A stretch of 8,784 bases of DNA from contig WQVS01000060.1 of NCBI GenBank assembly GCA_009785705.1, forward strand, positions 1 through 8,784, read 5' to 3'. Origin of the DNA: Coriobacteriia bacterium. Lineage in GTDB: Bacteria > Actinomycetota > Coriobacteriia > WRKU01 > WQUG01. Under the pieces are notes generated by a model. That model ran no database searches. It had not been told where the DNA came from and saw only the letters and a program-made list of their open reading frames with translations. A program made the position numbers and the translations under genes. Below, one piece after another: positions 1 through 5,298 of this stretch; position 1 is the first letter of the stretch, and the number at the start of each line of letters is the position of its first letter.

Positions 1-104
1 ACAGAAAGGCTAAGTTGACAGACGCCGCGCCAGTGCACCTGTAGCTGCTTGTGCTCTGATGTGGTATTTCGGACTCAGCCTCAATCAGAAAGGTTATAAA
101 GTAG

Positions 105-1214
105 ATGAACTTCAACATAGCAGTTATTGCGGGGGACGGAATTGGTCCAGAAATAACGACGGAAGCACGCCGTGTCTTGGATGCTGTCGGTGCGCGCTTT
201 GGACATACTTTTAACTACAACGAGGTACTGGCAGGTGGCTGTGCCATTGATGCTGTCGGTACCTGCTTGCCAGATGAAACAGTTGAGGCCTGTAAGGCGT
301 CGGATGCCGTGTTGCTGGCTGCTATTGGTGGCTGGAAATGGGACACTTTGCCGGGTGACCAGCGACCTGAGCAGGCCTTGTTGGGTTTGCGCAAGGAACT
401 GGGACTTTTCTCTAACCTGCGCCCCGCGATTCTGTTTGAAGAATTGAAGGATGCCTGCCCTCTGAGGCCTGAGCTTATCGCTGGCGGGTTAGACCTGCTG
501 GTAGTGCGTGAGCTAACGGGCGGTATCTACTTTGGCGAAAAGGGCTACCGCGATACAGAAGACATGGGTAAGGCTGCTTACGACGTTGAAGAATACAGCG
601 AAGGTGAAGTTCGCAGAATCGCCCAGGTCGCCTTTGACATGGCACGTAAGCGCGGCAGCAAGTTGACTAGCGTAGATAAGGCAAATGTGCTGGAAAGCTC
701 TCGCCTTTGGAGAAAAGTAGTGGAGGAGGTCGCTGCCTCTTATCCCGATGTGGAGCTAAACCATCTGTATATTGACAACGCGGCTATGCAGCTAGTATGT
801 GCGCCCCAGCAGTTCGACGTGATAGTGACGAACAACATATTCGGGGACATTTTGTCTGATGAGGCAAGCATGATTACGGGTTCGATAGGAATGTTGCCCT
901 CTGCCAGTTTGCGCGGGGACAACTTTGGCATGTATGAGCCAGTGCATGGCTCAGCCCCCGACATAGCAGGGGAAGACAAGGCTAACCCCATGGCAATGAT
1001 TCTTTCAGCAGCAATGATGCTGCGCTACACCTTTGGCCTAGAAGAAGAGGCGGCCGCCATTGAGGGTGCAGTAAAGACGGTCTTGAGCAAGGGCTACCGA
1101 ACTGCAGACTTGTATCGCGAGAGCTGTGAGGGTCAGGAAGGCCAAGAGAGCCAGGAGCAAATCCTAATAGGAACAGCTAAGGCAGGCCAACTTATAGCCG
1201 AGGAAATAGGGTAG
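105..1214 (+). CDS. leuB: 3-isopropylmalate dehydrogenase
   Basis: This cytosolic enzyme carries out the NAD+-dependent oxidation and decarboxylation of 3-isopropylmalate to 2-oxoisocaproate, the third step of leucine biosynthesis. The 369-residue product has the family hallmarks in order: GDGIGPE near residue 10; the substrate-binding arginines R96 and R106 (LRKELGLFSNLRP) and R135; Y142 in ELTGGIYFGE; K192 in SVDKANVLE; the metal-binding aspartates D224, D248 and D252 (NNIFGDILSDEAS); and the NAD-binding stretch EPVHGSAPDIAG at 278-289. Length is normal for the family (about 350-370). The ATG follows a weak AGAAAGG site at 87-93. One oddity is a Gln/Glu-rich insertion at about residues 342-352, just before the C-terminal helix. 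The upstream 104 bp holds no recognisable gene, so whether leuC and leuD precede it cannot be seen. A tartrate or isocitrate dehydrogenase is less likely given the LeuB-type arginine motif. Confidence 0.96.
   Translation: MNFNIAVIAGDGIGPEITTEARRVLDAVGARFGHTFNYNEVLAGGCAIDAVGTCLPDETVEACKASDAVLLAAIGGWKWDTLPGDQRPEQALLGLRKELGLFSNLRPAILFEELKDACPLRPELIAGGLDLLVVRELTGGIYFGEKGYRDTEDMGKAAYDVEEYSEGEVRRIAQVAFDMARKRGSKLTSVDKANVLESSRLWRKVVEEVAASYPDVELNHLYIDNAAMQLVCAPQQFDVIVTNNIFGDILSDEASMITGSIGMLPSASLRGDNFGMYEPVHGSAPDIAGEDKANPMAMILSAAMMLRYTFGLEEEAAAIEGAVKTVLSKGYRTADLYRESCEGQEGQESQEQILIGTAKAGQLIAEEIG
1131..1157 (+). repeat. 9-nt Gln-Glu coding repeat inside leuB
   Basis: Three consecutive degenerate 9-nt units encode GQE-GQE-SQE near the LeuB C-terminus, where most homologues run directly from the RTADLY segment into the final helix. 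The codons differ between units (cag/caa, gaa/gag), so this is an old or selected protein repeat and not a fresh slippage tract. It shares the 11-mer gccaagagagc with the repeat in the next gene. Confidence 0.6.
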
Positions 1215-1226
1215 CATTTAGTGAGA

Positions 1227-1256
1227 TAATAGGTTGCTTTGCAATAGTACCTATTA
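1227..1256 (+). other. Hairpin in leuB / parB-like intergenic gap
   Basis: Perfect 8-bp arms, TAATAGGT (1227-1234) and ACCTATTA (1249-1256), enclose 14 nt that include a second small inverted repeat (TTGC-TTT-GCAA). It starts 12 bp after the leuB stop and ends 21 bp before the next start. No T-run follows, so a classical intrinsic terminator is doubtful. An attenuating hairpin or an mRNA-processing structure is equally possible. Confidence 0.4.
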
Positions 1257-1277
1257 GAGAAAACGGGGGGCAGATTG

Positions 1278-2309
1278 ATGCCAGACGTGACTAATGCACC
1301 AGATTCGCTAGAGCAAGATGTACCAGATGGGTCAACAAGACCAGACCCATCAGAAGCGCAGCAGCGTGATGCAGACTTCTTATCGCAAATTGCTATTGAC
1401 CCAGAGTTCAAGTACCTACTCCCAGAACTAGATGAAACAACCTTTGCAGCACTGGAAGCCAACATACTGGAACACGGCTGCCGAGACCCACTAGTGCTAT
1501 GGAAAGACTCCAGCCAAGAGAGCGACAATCAGGAAGATGTCAACCAAGAAGGCTTCAACCAAGATGGCAGCAATCAGGAAAGTCTGGGTATCCTCATCGA
1601 CGGGCACAATCGTTTTGCAGTGCTCAGCAAGCACCATCTGCCTTTCAGCACAGTAGAGATGGAGTTCAAGTCCCGCGACAGCGTAGTCATTTGGATGATA
1701 GAGACACAAATGGCACGCAGAAATATGACCCAGATGCAGCACACGCACTTCCGCGGACTGCACTATCAGGCGGAAAAGCGGATACAGGGAACACGCAATC
1801 AGCATGTACAGGCAAGTGAAAAGGCTCACAGTGAGCTTTTTCAAGAACCAACAGCAGAACGCCTAGCAAAAACCTACAAAGTATCACGCGAAACAATAAA
1901 GCGCGATGCTCAAGCAGCAGCAGGAATCACTGCAATAGGCGAAGTGTCGTCACCTGCAAAGGTAAGAATTCTTGCAGAAGAGGTAGACATTACCCGCAAA
2001 AAATTGAGAGAGTTGTCTACTGCCGATGCAGCACGTGTAGCAGAAGTAGCAAGCGCTATTGAGGAAGGCACATTCGAGCTACGTCCCAGTACGGGAGATG
2101 GACAGACTCCGCCAGATGAGGGGCACCCAGGCAGCGCAGACTCACCAGCATTAACTTTAAGCACCGCCATTGGAGTCATAGCAAAAGACGTGCAAAATGA
2201 ACTAAAGCTGCAGGCAGCAGGAGACAGTGACATCCCAGCAGAAGCCCAAGCAAAGCTCATCGCCCTCATCGACAGGCTCAAGGAATTGGATGAACAGTTA
2301 TATGGGTAA
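1278..2309 (+). CDS. ParB/RepB-like DNA-binding protein (ParB N-terminal domain plus HTH)
   Basis: This 343-residue protein belongs to the stand-alone ParB-like family that reads roughly 'DPEF..LLP.L....F..LE.NI...GCRDPLV.W' followed by 'ILIDGHNRF'. The ParB/Srx-fold domain covers about residues 40-150, with the GHNRF nucleotide-binding-loop motif at 109-113. A basic RRN segment lies at 147-149, and a helix-turn-helix at about 192-212 (RLAKTYKVSRETIKRDAQ). The C-terminus (about 285-340) is helical and may dimerise. No ParA partner is in the window, so chromosome or plasmid partition is not demonstrated; a regulatory role or an integrated-element relic are alternatives. I chose ATG 1278 over TTG 1275 because GGGGGG at 1265-1270 is correctly spaced. 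A repeat-rich insert at 78-102 splits the ParB domain just before GHNRF. The first 35 residues are acidic, Gln/Pro-rich and probably disordered. Confidence 0.82.
   Translation: MPDVTNAPDSLEQDVPDGSTRPDPSEAQQRDADFLSQIAIDPEFKYLLPELDETTFAALEANILEHGCRDPLVLWKDSSQESDNQEDVNQEGFNQDGSNQESLGILIDGHNRFAVLSKHHLPFSTVEMEFKSRDSVVIWMIETQMARRNMTQMQHTHFRGLHYQAEKRIQGTRNQHVQASEKAHSELFQEPTAERLAKTYKVSRETIKRDAQAAAGITAIGEVSSPAKVRILAEEVDITRKKLRELSTADAARVAEVASAIEEGTFELRPSTGDGQTPPDEGHPGSADSPALTLSTAIGVIAKDVQNELKLQAAGDSDIPAEAQAKLIALIDRLKELDEQLYG
1512..1586 (+). repeat. 15-nt / pentapeptide tandem repeat in the ParB-like gene
   Basis: Five successive 15-nt units encode SQESD, NQEDV, NQEGF, NQDGS and NQESL (residues 79-103). 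The x-Q-[ED] core is constant while third positions vary, so the array is degenerate at DNA level but conserved as protein. It lies between WKD and the ILIDGHNRF strand-loop, where relatives usually have only a short turn, and is probably a flexible acidic surface loop. Confidence 0.75.
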
Positions 2310-2545
2310 AGCTCTGCCATAGCCTGAGCTTCACAAATTCCCACAAGACAATTGAGAGTGCAATGCTGCGTGCAGGAACAGCGGATTTGGTATTTCAGAA
2401 CGTTTTGTTGAGGTCAGCAAAACGATAACCTCTTCACATACTAGCTTAATGCTGACTTAACGTTGGTTTAACACTTCTCAGTATCATTAATGAGTACAGT
2501 TTTGCGCGAGCGAATTTCGGATGCTGAGAGGGAAAATAAGTAATT
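2310..2545. other. 236-bp intergenic region upstream of brnT
   Basis: No credible gene is seen on either strand. It contains the 24-bp near-palindrome at 2401-2424, a 10-bp palindrome TCATTAATGA at 2484-2493, and a weak hairpin right after the preceding stop (AAGCTC at 2309-2314 pairing with GAGCTT at 2326-2331). The brnT promoter is probably in the A/T-rich stretch at about 2440-2520, but I cannot assign -35 and -10 boxes with confidence. Confidence 0.5.
2401..2424. promoter_or_regulatory. 24-bp near-perfect inverted repeat (operator candidate)
   Basis: The half-sites are CGTTTTGTTGA and TCAGCAAAACG around a central GG. Ten of the eleven pairs match and the remaining one is T opposite G. 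The centre leaves almost no loop for an RNA hairpin and there is no following T-run, which favours a dimeric-protein binding site over a terminator. It lies about 120 bp upstream of brnT. Confidence 0.4.
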
Positions 2546-2863
2546 ATGGTATACTTTTTATATAAAAATAAACCAATTTTTAAATTTGAGTTTGACCCTG
2601 CAAAGAGTCAGACTAACAAAGTGAAGCATGGTATCGATTTTGTTGAGGCACAGGAACTTTGGAAAGATGAAGATCTTATTGAGAGTGATGCTTACAGCAA
2701 GACGGAGAAGAGATTTGCTGCTTTAGGCAAGATTAGAGATAAACATTACGTAGCATTTTTTACTAACAGAAAAGGTTATACCAGAATCATATCTGTAAGG
2801 CGCGCACGAAATAAGGAGGTTGTGCTTTATGAGCAGAAAAAAGCTAACAGCAGAGGAACTTGA
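2546..2863 (+). CDS. brnT: BrnT family type II toxin (RelE-like ribonuclease)
   Basis: This small 105-residue protein has the BrnT (DUF497) pattern: FEFDPAKSQTNKVKHGIDFVEA (residues 14-35), then an aspartate-rich stretch, a KRFAALGKI segment at 55-63, YVAFFTNRKG at 68-77 and RIISVRRARNKEVVLYE at 80-96. Family members fold like RelE and act as ribonucleases that arrest translation; they are neutralised by BrnA. The N-terminus carries about 12 extra residues (with YKNKPIF) before the usual start of the domain. No alternative start exists between ATG 2546 and the domain, and GAGAGGG at 2526-2532 can serve as a slightly distant ribosome-binding site. The toxin comes first and overlaps the antitoxin by 35 bp, the canonical brnTA order. 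BrnTA pairs are typically autorepressed by BrnA, so the upstream region should hold the operator. Confidence 0.9.
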   Translation: MVYFLYKNKPIFKFEFDPAKSQTNKVKHGIDFVEAQELWKDEDLIESDAYSKTEKRFAALGKIRDKHYVAFFTNRKGYTRIISVRRARNKEVVLYEQKKANSRGT

Positions 2864-3095
2864 TAAGATCTTTGATGATGGGGAAGAAGACATTCTGCCT
2901 TATTTAGACCTATCAACAACAAGGCACCCCAATTTAGAGTCAAAGCGTGTGAATATTGACTTCCCTGTATGGGTGGTTGAGATGCTTGATAACGAAGCAA
3001 AGCGAATAGGCGTTACCAGGCAGTCAATCATCAAGACATGGATAGCAGAGCGACTTGAGCGCATTGATGATACTGCGGGAAGTGCGACTCCCTAA
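2829..3095 (+). CDS. brnA: BrnA family type II antitoxin (ribbon-helix-helix)
   Basis: This 88-residue protein partners the BrnT toxin. Its N-terminal half carries the conserved acidic FDDGEEDILPYLDLS segment (residues 15-29), which in this family helps bind the toxin. The C-terminal half is a CopG/ribbon-helix-helix domain at about 39-76: a KRVNIDFP beta-strand, then helices around VVEMLDNEAKRIG and RQSIIKTWIAERL. ATG 2829 is chosen over the upstream TTG 2820 because AAGGAGGT at 2813-2820 sits 8 nt before it. That Shine-Dalgarno lies inside brnT, so translation is coupled, and its strength should favour excess antitoxin. The BrnT-BrnA complex is expected to bind DNA and repress its own promoter. 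Confidence 0.9.
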   Translation: MSRKKLTAEELDKIFDDGEEDILPYLDLSTTRHPNLESKRVNIDFPVWVVEMLDNEAKRIGVTRQSIIKTWIAERLERIDDTAGSATP

Positions 3096-3175
3096 GCTTC
3101 GTTCAGGCTGGACAACTGCACAGAACTCTCAAATCCAAAATCGGTGAGTACATCCAGCCCGTGTAATAGCTTCCA

Positions 3176-3202
3176 GATATAACCATAATATATGGTTATA
3201 TC
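3176..3202. repeat. 27-bp palindrome between convergent brnA and xre genes
   Basis: Perfect 12-bp arms GATATAACCATA and TATGGTTATATC are separated by ATA. It lies 80 bp after the brnA stop and 49 bp past the 3' end of the minus-strand xre gene, so it is where a bidirectional terminator would be expected. However, the stem is A/T-rich and has no flanking T-run on either strand. A protein-binding site is equally plausible, since symmetric 27-bp sites occur on both sides of the xre gene. Confidence 0.55.
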
Positions 3203-3251
3203 AACAAATAACTAGGTGAATAGAAGTAAATCAATGAGCGCACTCATCACT

Positions 3252-3473
3252 CTAGTCATCAAAAATATCGGAGCTTTTCAAGGCGTATACTTCGAGGAAA
3301 CGCTTCAGTTCTAGCACGTCCAGTCGCCGCTCACAGTTCTCAATCTTAGACACATAACTCTGTGGCTTTTCTAGCTTTTCGGCGACGCATTCTTGCGTGT
3401 AGCCACATGCCTTTCTGGCAAGCTCTAGGCGCTTAATCATTGCTTGATATTTTGCGTCATGTATCGAAGGCAT
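3252..3473 (-). CDS. XRE-family helix-turn-helix regulator, 73 aa
   Basis: This is a single-domain Cro/C1-type DNA-binding protein. The HTH spans about residues 14-69: RLELARKACGYTQECVAEKLEKPQSYVSKIE, then the CERRLDVLELKRFLEVYAL helices, ending in SSDIF, as is usual for this family. It has no other domain. Its size is close to that of controller (C) proteins of restriction-modification systems, and it is transcribed divergently from hsdM across a 200-bp gap containing a 27-bp dyad. Control of the type I operon and of itself is therefore a reasonable inference, but is not shown. The ATG at 3473 is the only sensible start because an in-frame TAG lies four codons upstream. The ribosome-binding site is weak (GAGTGA), and a TATAGA box lies so close that transcription could be nearly leaderless. 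Confidence 0.85.
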   Translation of the reverse strand: MPSIHDAKYQAMIKRLELARKACGYTQECVAEKLEKPQSYVSKIENCERRLDVLELKRFLEVYALKSSDIFDD

Positions 3474-3488
3474 GAAGTCACTCTATAC

Positions 3489-3514
3489 CCCAACATGGGA
3501 TAAACCCAAAATGG
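3489..3514. promoter_or_regulatory. Imperfect 10-bp direct repeat at the xre promoter
   Basis: CCCAACATGG (3489-3498) and CCCAAAATGG (3505-3514) match at nine of ten positions with a 16-bp repeat spacing. They lie 16-41 bp upstream of the xre start codon, where they would overlap its promoter. On the minus strand TTGGGT and TATAGA occur with a 16-bp spacer. Autoregulatory binding is possible, but weakly supported. Confidence 0.3.
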
Positions 3515-3599
3515 AATGATAAAACTTCAAGTAACTCCAGAGTCAATGCCACTCCTAGATACGCTCCCTCAACAACGCAGAACAATAGAGGTAATCGCG

Positions 3600-3626
3600 A
3601 ATAATATCCTAATTTAGGATATTATT
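3600..3626. promoter_or_regulatory. 27-bp perfect dyad upstream of hsdM (operator candidate)
   Basis: Arms of 13 bp, AATAATATCCTAA and TTAGGATATTATT, flank a single T, with no mismatch. The dyad ends 47 bp before the hsdM ATG and contains -10-like hexamers (TAATAT at 3602-3607, TATTAT at 3620-3625). A regulator bound here would likely block or position the operon promoter. The adjacent divergent HTH protein is the obvious candidate binder. A 1-nt loop rules out a perfect hairpin, though a slightly opened stem-loop in the leader mRNA is possible. Confidence 0.6.
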
Positions 3627-3673
3627 GAACTCGCAAATACTTGAAGGGCAAGCCACTGAAGGGGGAGCAGCCC

Positions 3674-5239
3674 ATGTCACAGGCTGTAGGCAAAGAGCAA
3701 GAACGAGCAGAACTTCACCGCACCATCTGGAAAATCGCAGAAGACCTACGGGGCAGTGTCGATGGCTGGGATTTCAAGCAATACGTCCTAGACATGCTGT
3801 TCTATCGCTATATTTCAGAAAATCTTACAGCTCATGTAAATCGCAATCAACATGAAGCTGGCTACACAGACTTTGATTATGTCCATTATTCTGACGAAGA
3901 AGCAGAACTAGGGCGTAAAGACCTCATAGGTGCGAAAGGCTTCTTCATCCCACCTTCAGAGCTTTTCATCAACCTATGCAAAGCAGCACCCACTGACGAT
4001 AACCTAAATGAAACCATTGCTCGTATATTTCGCAACATAGAAAGTTCAGCACAGGGCAGCGACAGCGAAGACGCCTTCAAGGGACTATTCGACGACTTTG
4101 ATACCAACAGCAATAAACTAGGTGCAACTGTTGCAAGGCGCAATGAAATGCTCATAAAGCTCATGAATGGCATAGCAAGCATGAAGCTAGGAAACTACCA
4201 AGATAACGCCATTGATGCCTTTGGCGATGCCTACGAGTTCCTTATGGGCATGTATGCAGGAAATGCAGGCAAATCTGGTGGCGAATTCTTTACTCCGCAA
4301 GAGGTTAGTGAGCTACTCGCGCACATCACCCTTGTTGGCAAAAAAGAAGTTAATAGGGTATATGACCCTGCCTGCGGCTCTGGTTCGCTTCTACTAAAGT
4401 TTGCCAAGATACTAGGCAAGGATAATGTCAGGCAAGGTTTTTATGGGCAAGAAATAAACATTACGACCTACAACCTTTGCCGCATAAACATGTTTCTGCA
4501 TGATATTCCTCATGAAAAGTTTGATATTGCGCACGGCGACACACTCACTGACCCTATGCACTGGGACGATGAGCCCTTTGAAGCAATAGTCTCTAATCCG
4601 CCCTACTCAATAAAGTGGGAAAGCGATGACAATCCTGTTCTTATCAACGACTCACGCTTTTCACCAGCAGGAGTCCTTGCCCCCAAATCAAAGGCAGACC
4701 TCGCCTTTGTAATGCACTGTCTGTCCTGGCTAGCGGGCAATGGTACCGCTGCCATTGTTTGTTTTCCAGGGGTCATGTATCGTGGCGGCAAAGAGCGCAA
4801 AATTCGTAAGTATCTAGTCGATAATAACTATCTTGATGCCGTCATACAGCTACCAGATAAACTATTTTATGGCACAAGTATTGCAACCTGTATCCTCGTC
4901 CTCAAAAAGTCACGTGCTGACGACAAGGCACTTTTCATAGATGCCTCACAAGAGTTCACGAAAATCACTAACAGCAATAAGCTTACTCAAGAAAATATCA
5001 CCACCGTTCTTGATGCGTACAAAAACCGTGCGGAGCGTGACCATTTCGCCCGACCAGTATCACAAAGCGAAATAGCAGAACAAGACTACAATCTATCAGT
5101 ATCAAGCTACGTAGAAAAGGAATGTACTCGCGAAGTTATCAACATCACAGAACTCAACGCAGAAATAGCCCAAATAGTAGCCAAGCAAGAAATCCTCCGC
5201 AAAGAAATCGACACAATAGTAGCGGAACTGGAGGAGTGA
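3674..5239 (+). CDS. hsdM: Type I restriction-modification DNA methyltransferase subunit HsdM
   Basis: This N6-adenine methyltransferase subunit combines with HsdS to form the modification enzyme and with HsdR to form the restriction complex. The 521-residue product has an N-terminal helical HsdM domain at about residues 10-160, then GGEFFTP at 202-208, the SAM-binding motif DPACGSG at 231-237, and the catalytic motif NPPY at 308-311. The C-terminal tail (about 485-520) is helical and probably contacts HsdS. Length and motifs fit the EcoR124I-like (IC) branch. I take ATG 3674 as the start, with AAGGGGGAG at 3659-3667 at good spacing; TTG 3641 would add 11 residues and has no comparable site. 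It is the first gene of an operon continuing through hsdS. Its codons favour CTA, ATA and GCA, unlike the T-richer gene that follows. Confidence 0.96.
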   Translation: MSQAVGKEQERAELHRTIWKIAEDLRGSVDGWDFKQYVLDMLFYRYISENLTAHVNRNQHEAGYTDFDYVHYSDEEAELGRKDLIGAKGFFIPPSELFINLCKAAPTDDNLNETIARIFRNIESSAQGSDSEDAFKGLFDDFDTNSNKLGATVARRNEMLIKLMNGIASMKLGNYQDNAIDAFGDAYEFLMGMYAGNAGKSGGEFFTPQEVSELLAHITLVGKKEVNRVYDPACGSGSLLLKFAKILGKDNVRQGFYGQEINITTYNLCRINMFLHDIPHEKFDIAHGDTLTDPMHWDDEPFEAIVSNPPYSIKWESDDNPVLINDSRFSPAGVLAPKSKADLAFVMHCLSWLAGNGTAAIVCFPGVMYRGGKERKIRKYLVDNNYLDAVIQLPDKLFYGTSIATCILVLKKSRADDKALFIDASQEFTKITNSNKLTQENITTVLDAYKNRAERDHFARPVSQSEIAEQDYNLSVSSYVEKECTREVINITELNAEIAQIVAKQEILRKEIDTIVAELEE

Positions 5240-5243
5240 GTCC

Positions 5244-5276
5244 ATGAATGGTGTCATGATTAATGCACAAATTTAA
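5244..5276 (+). CDS. 10-codon mini-ORF between hsdM and the ATPase gene
   Basis: ATG 5244 opens a frame encoding MNGVMINAQI, then TAA at 5274. It starts 4 nt after the hsdM stop, and a strong GGAGGAG (5230-5236) within the last hsdM codons lies 7 nt before it, so ribosomes finishing hsdM would probably start here. Possible readings are a leader peptide that couples translation to the next gene, or the stranded first codons of a gene (such as an ancestral hsdS) displaced when the ATPase cassette entered. Too short for homology; it could be chance. Confidence 0.25.
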   Translation: MNGVMINAQI

Positions 5277-5298
5277 CCCTAAAAGAGAGGAGTCATTA

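Noticed and set aside
1..104. Possible C-terminus of leuD before leuB
   Set aside because: Only a 13-codon open stretch (3-44) ends in this region, with no recognisable LeuD tail; identity cannot be supported.
1133..1528. 131-codon minus-strand open frame across the leuB/parB-like junction
   Set aside because: Ser/Cys-rich translation typical of an antisense shadow; both overlapped + genes have clear homology patterns.
1278..2309. Chromosome-partition parB with a parS site
   Set aside because: No parA neighbour and no parS-like 16-bp palindrome recognised nearby; the protein matches a stand-alone ParB-like family.
2309..2331. Hairpin AAGCTC/GAGCTT just after the ParB-like stop, as an intrinsic terminator
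   Set aside because: Only 6 bp of stem with an 11-nt loop and no T-run; not convincing.
3239..3310. Short + strand open frame beginning near 3234, antisense to the xre 3' end
   Set aside because: About 26 codons, no domain, and it overlaps a convincing HTH gene on the other strand.
3625..3855. 76-codon open frame overlapping the start of hsdM
   Set aside because: It lies in another frame over the well-supported HsdM N-terminus, gives an Arg/Ser/His-rich sequence with no domain, and lacks its own ribosome-binding site.
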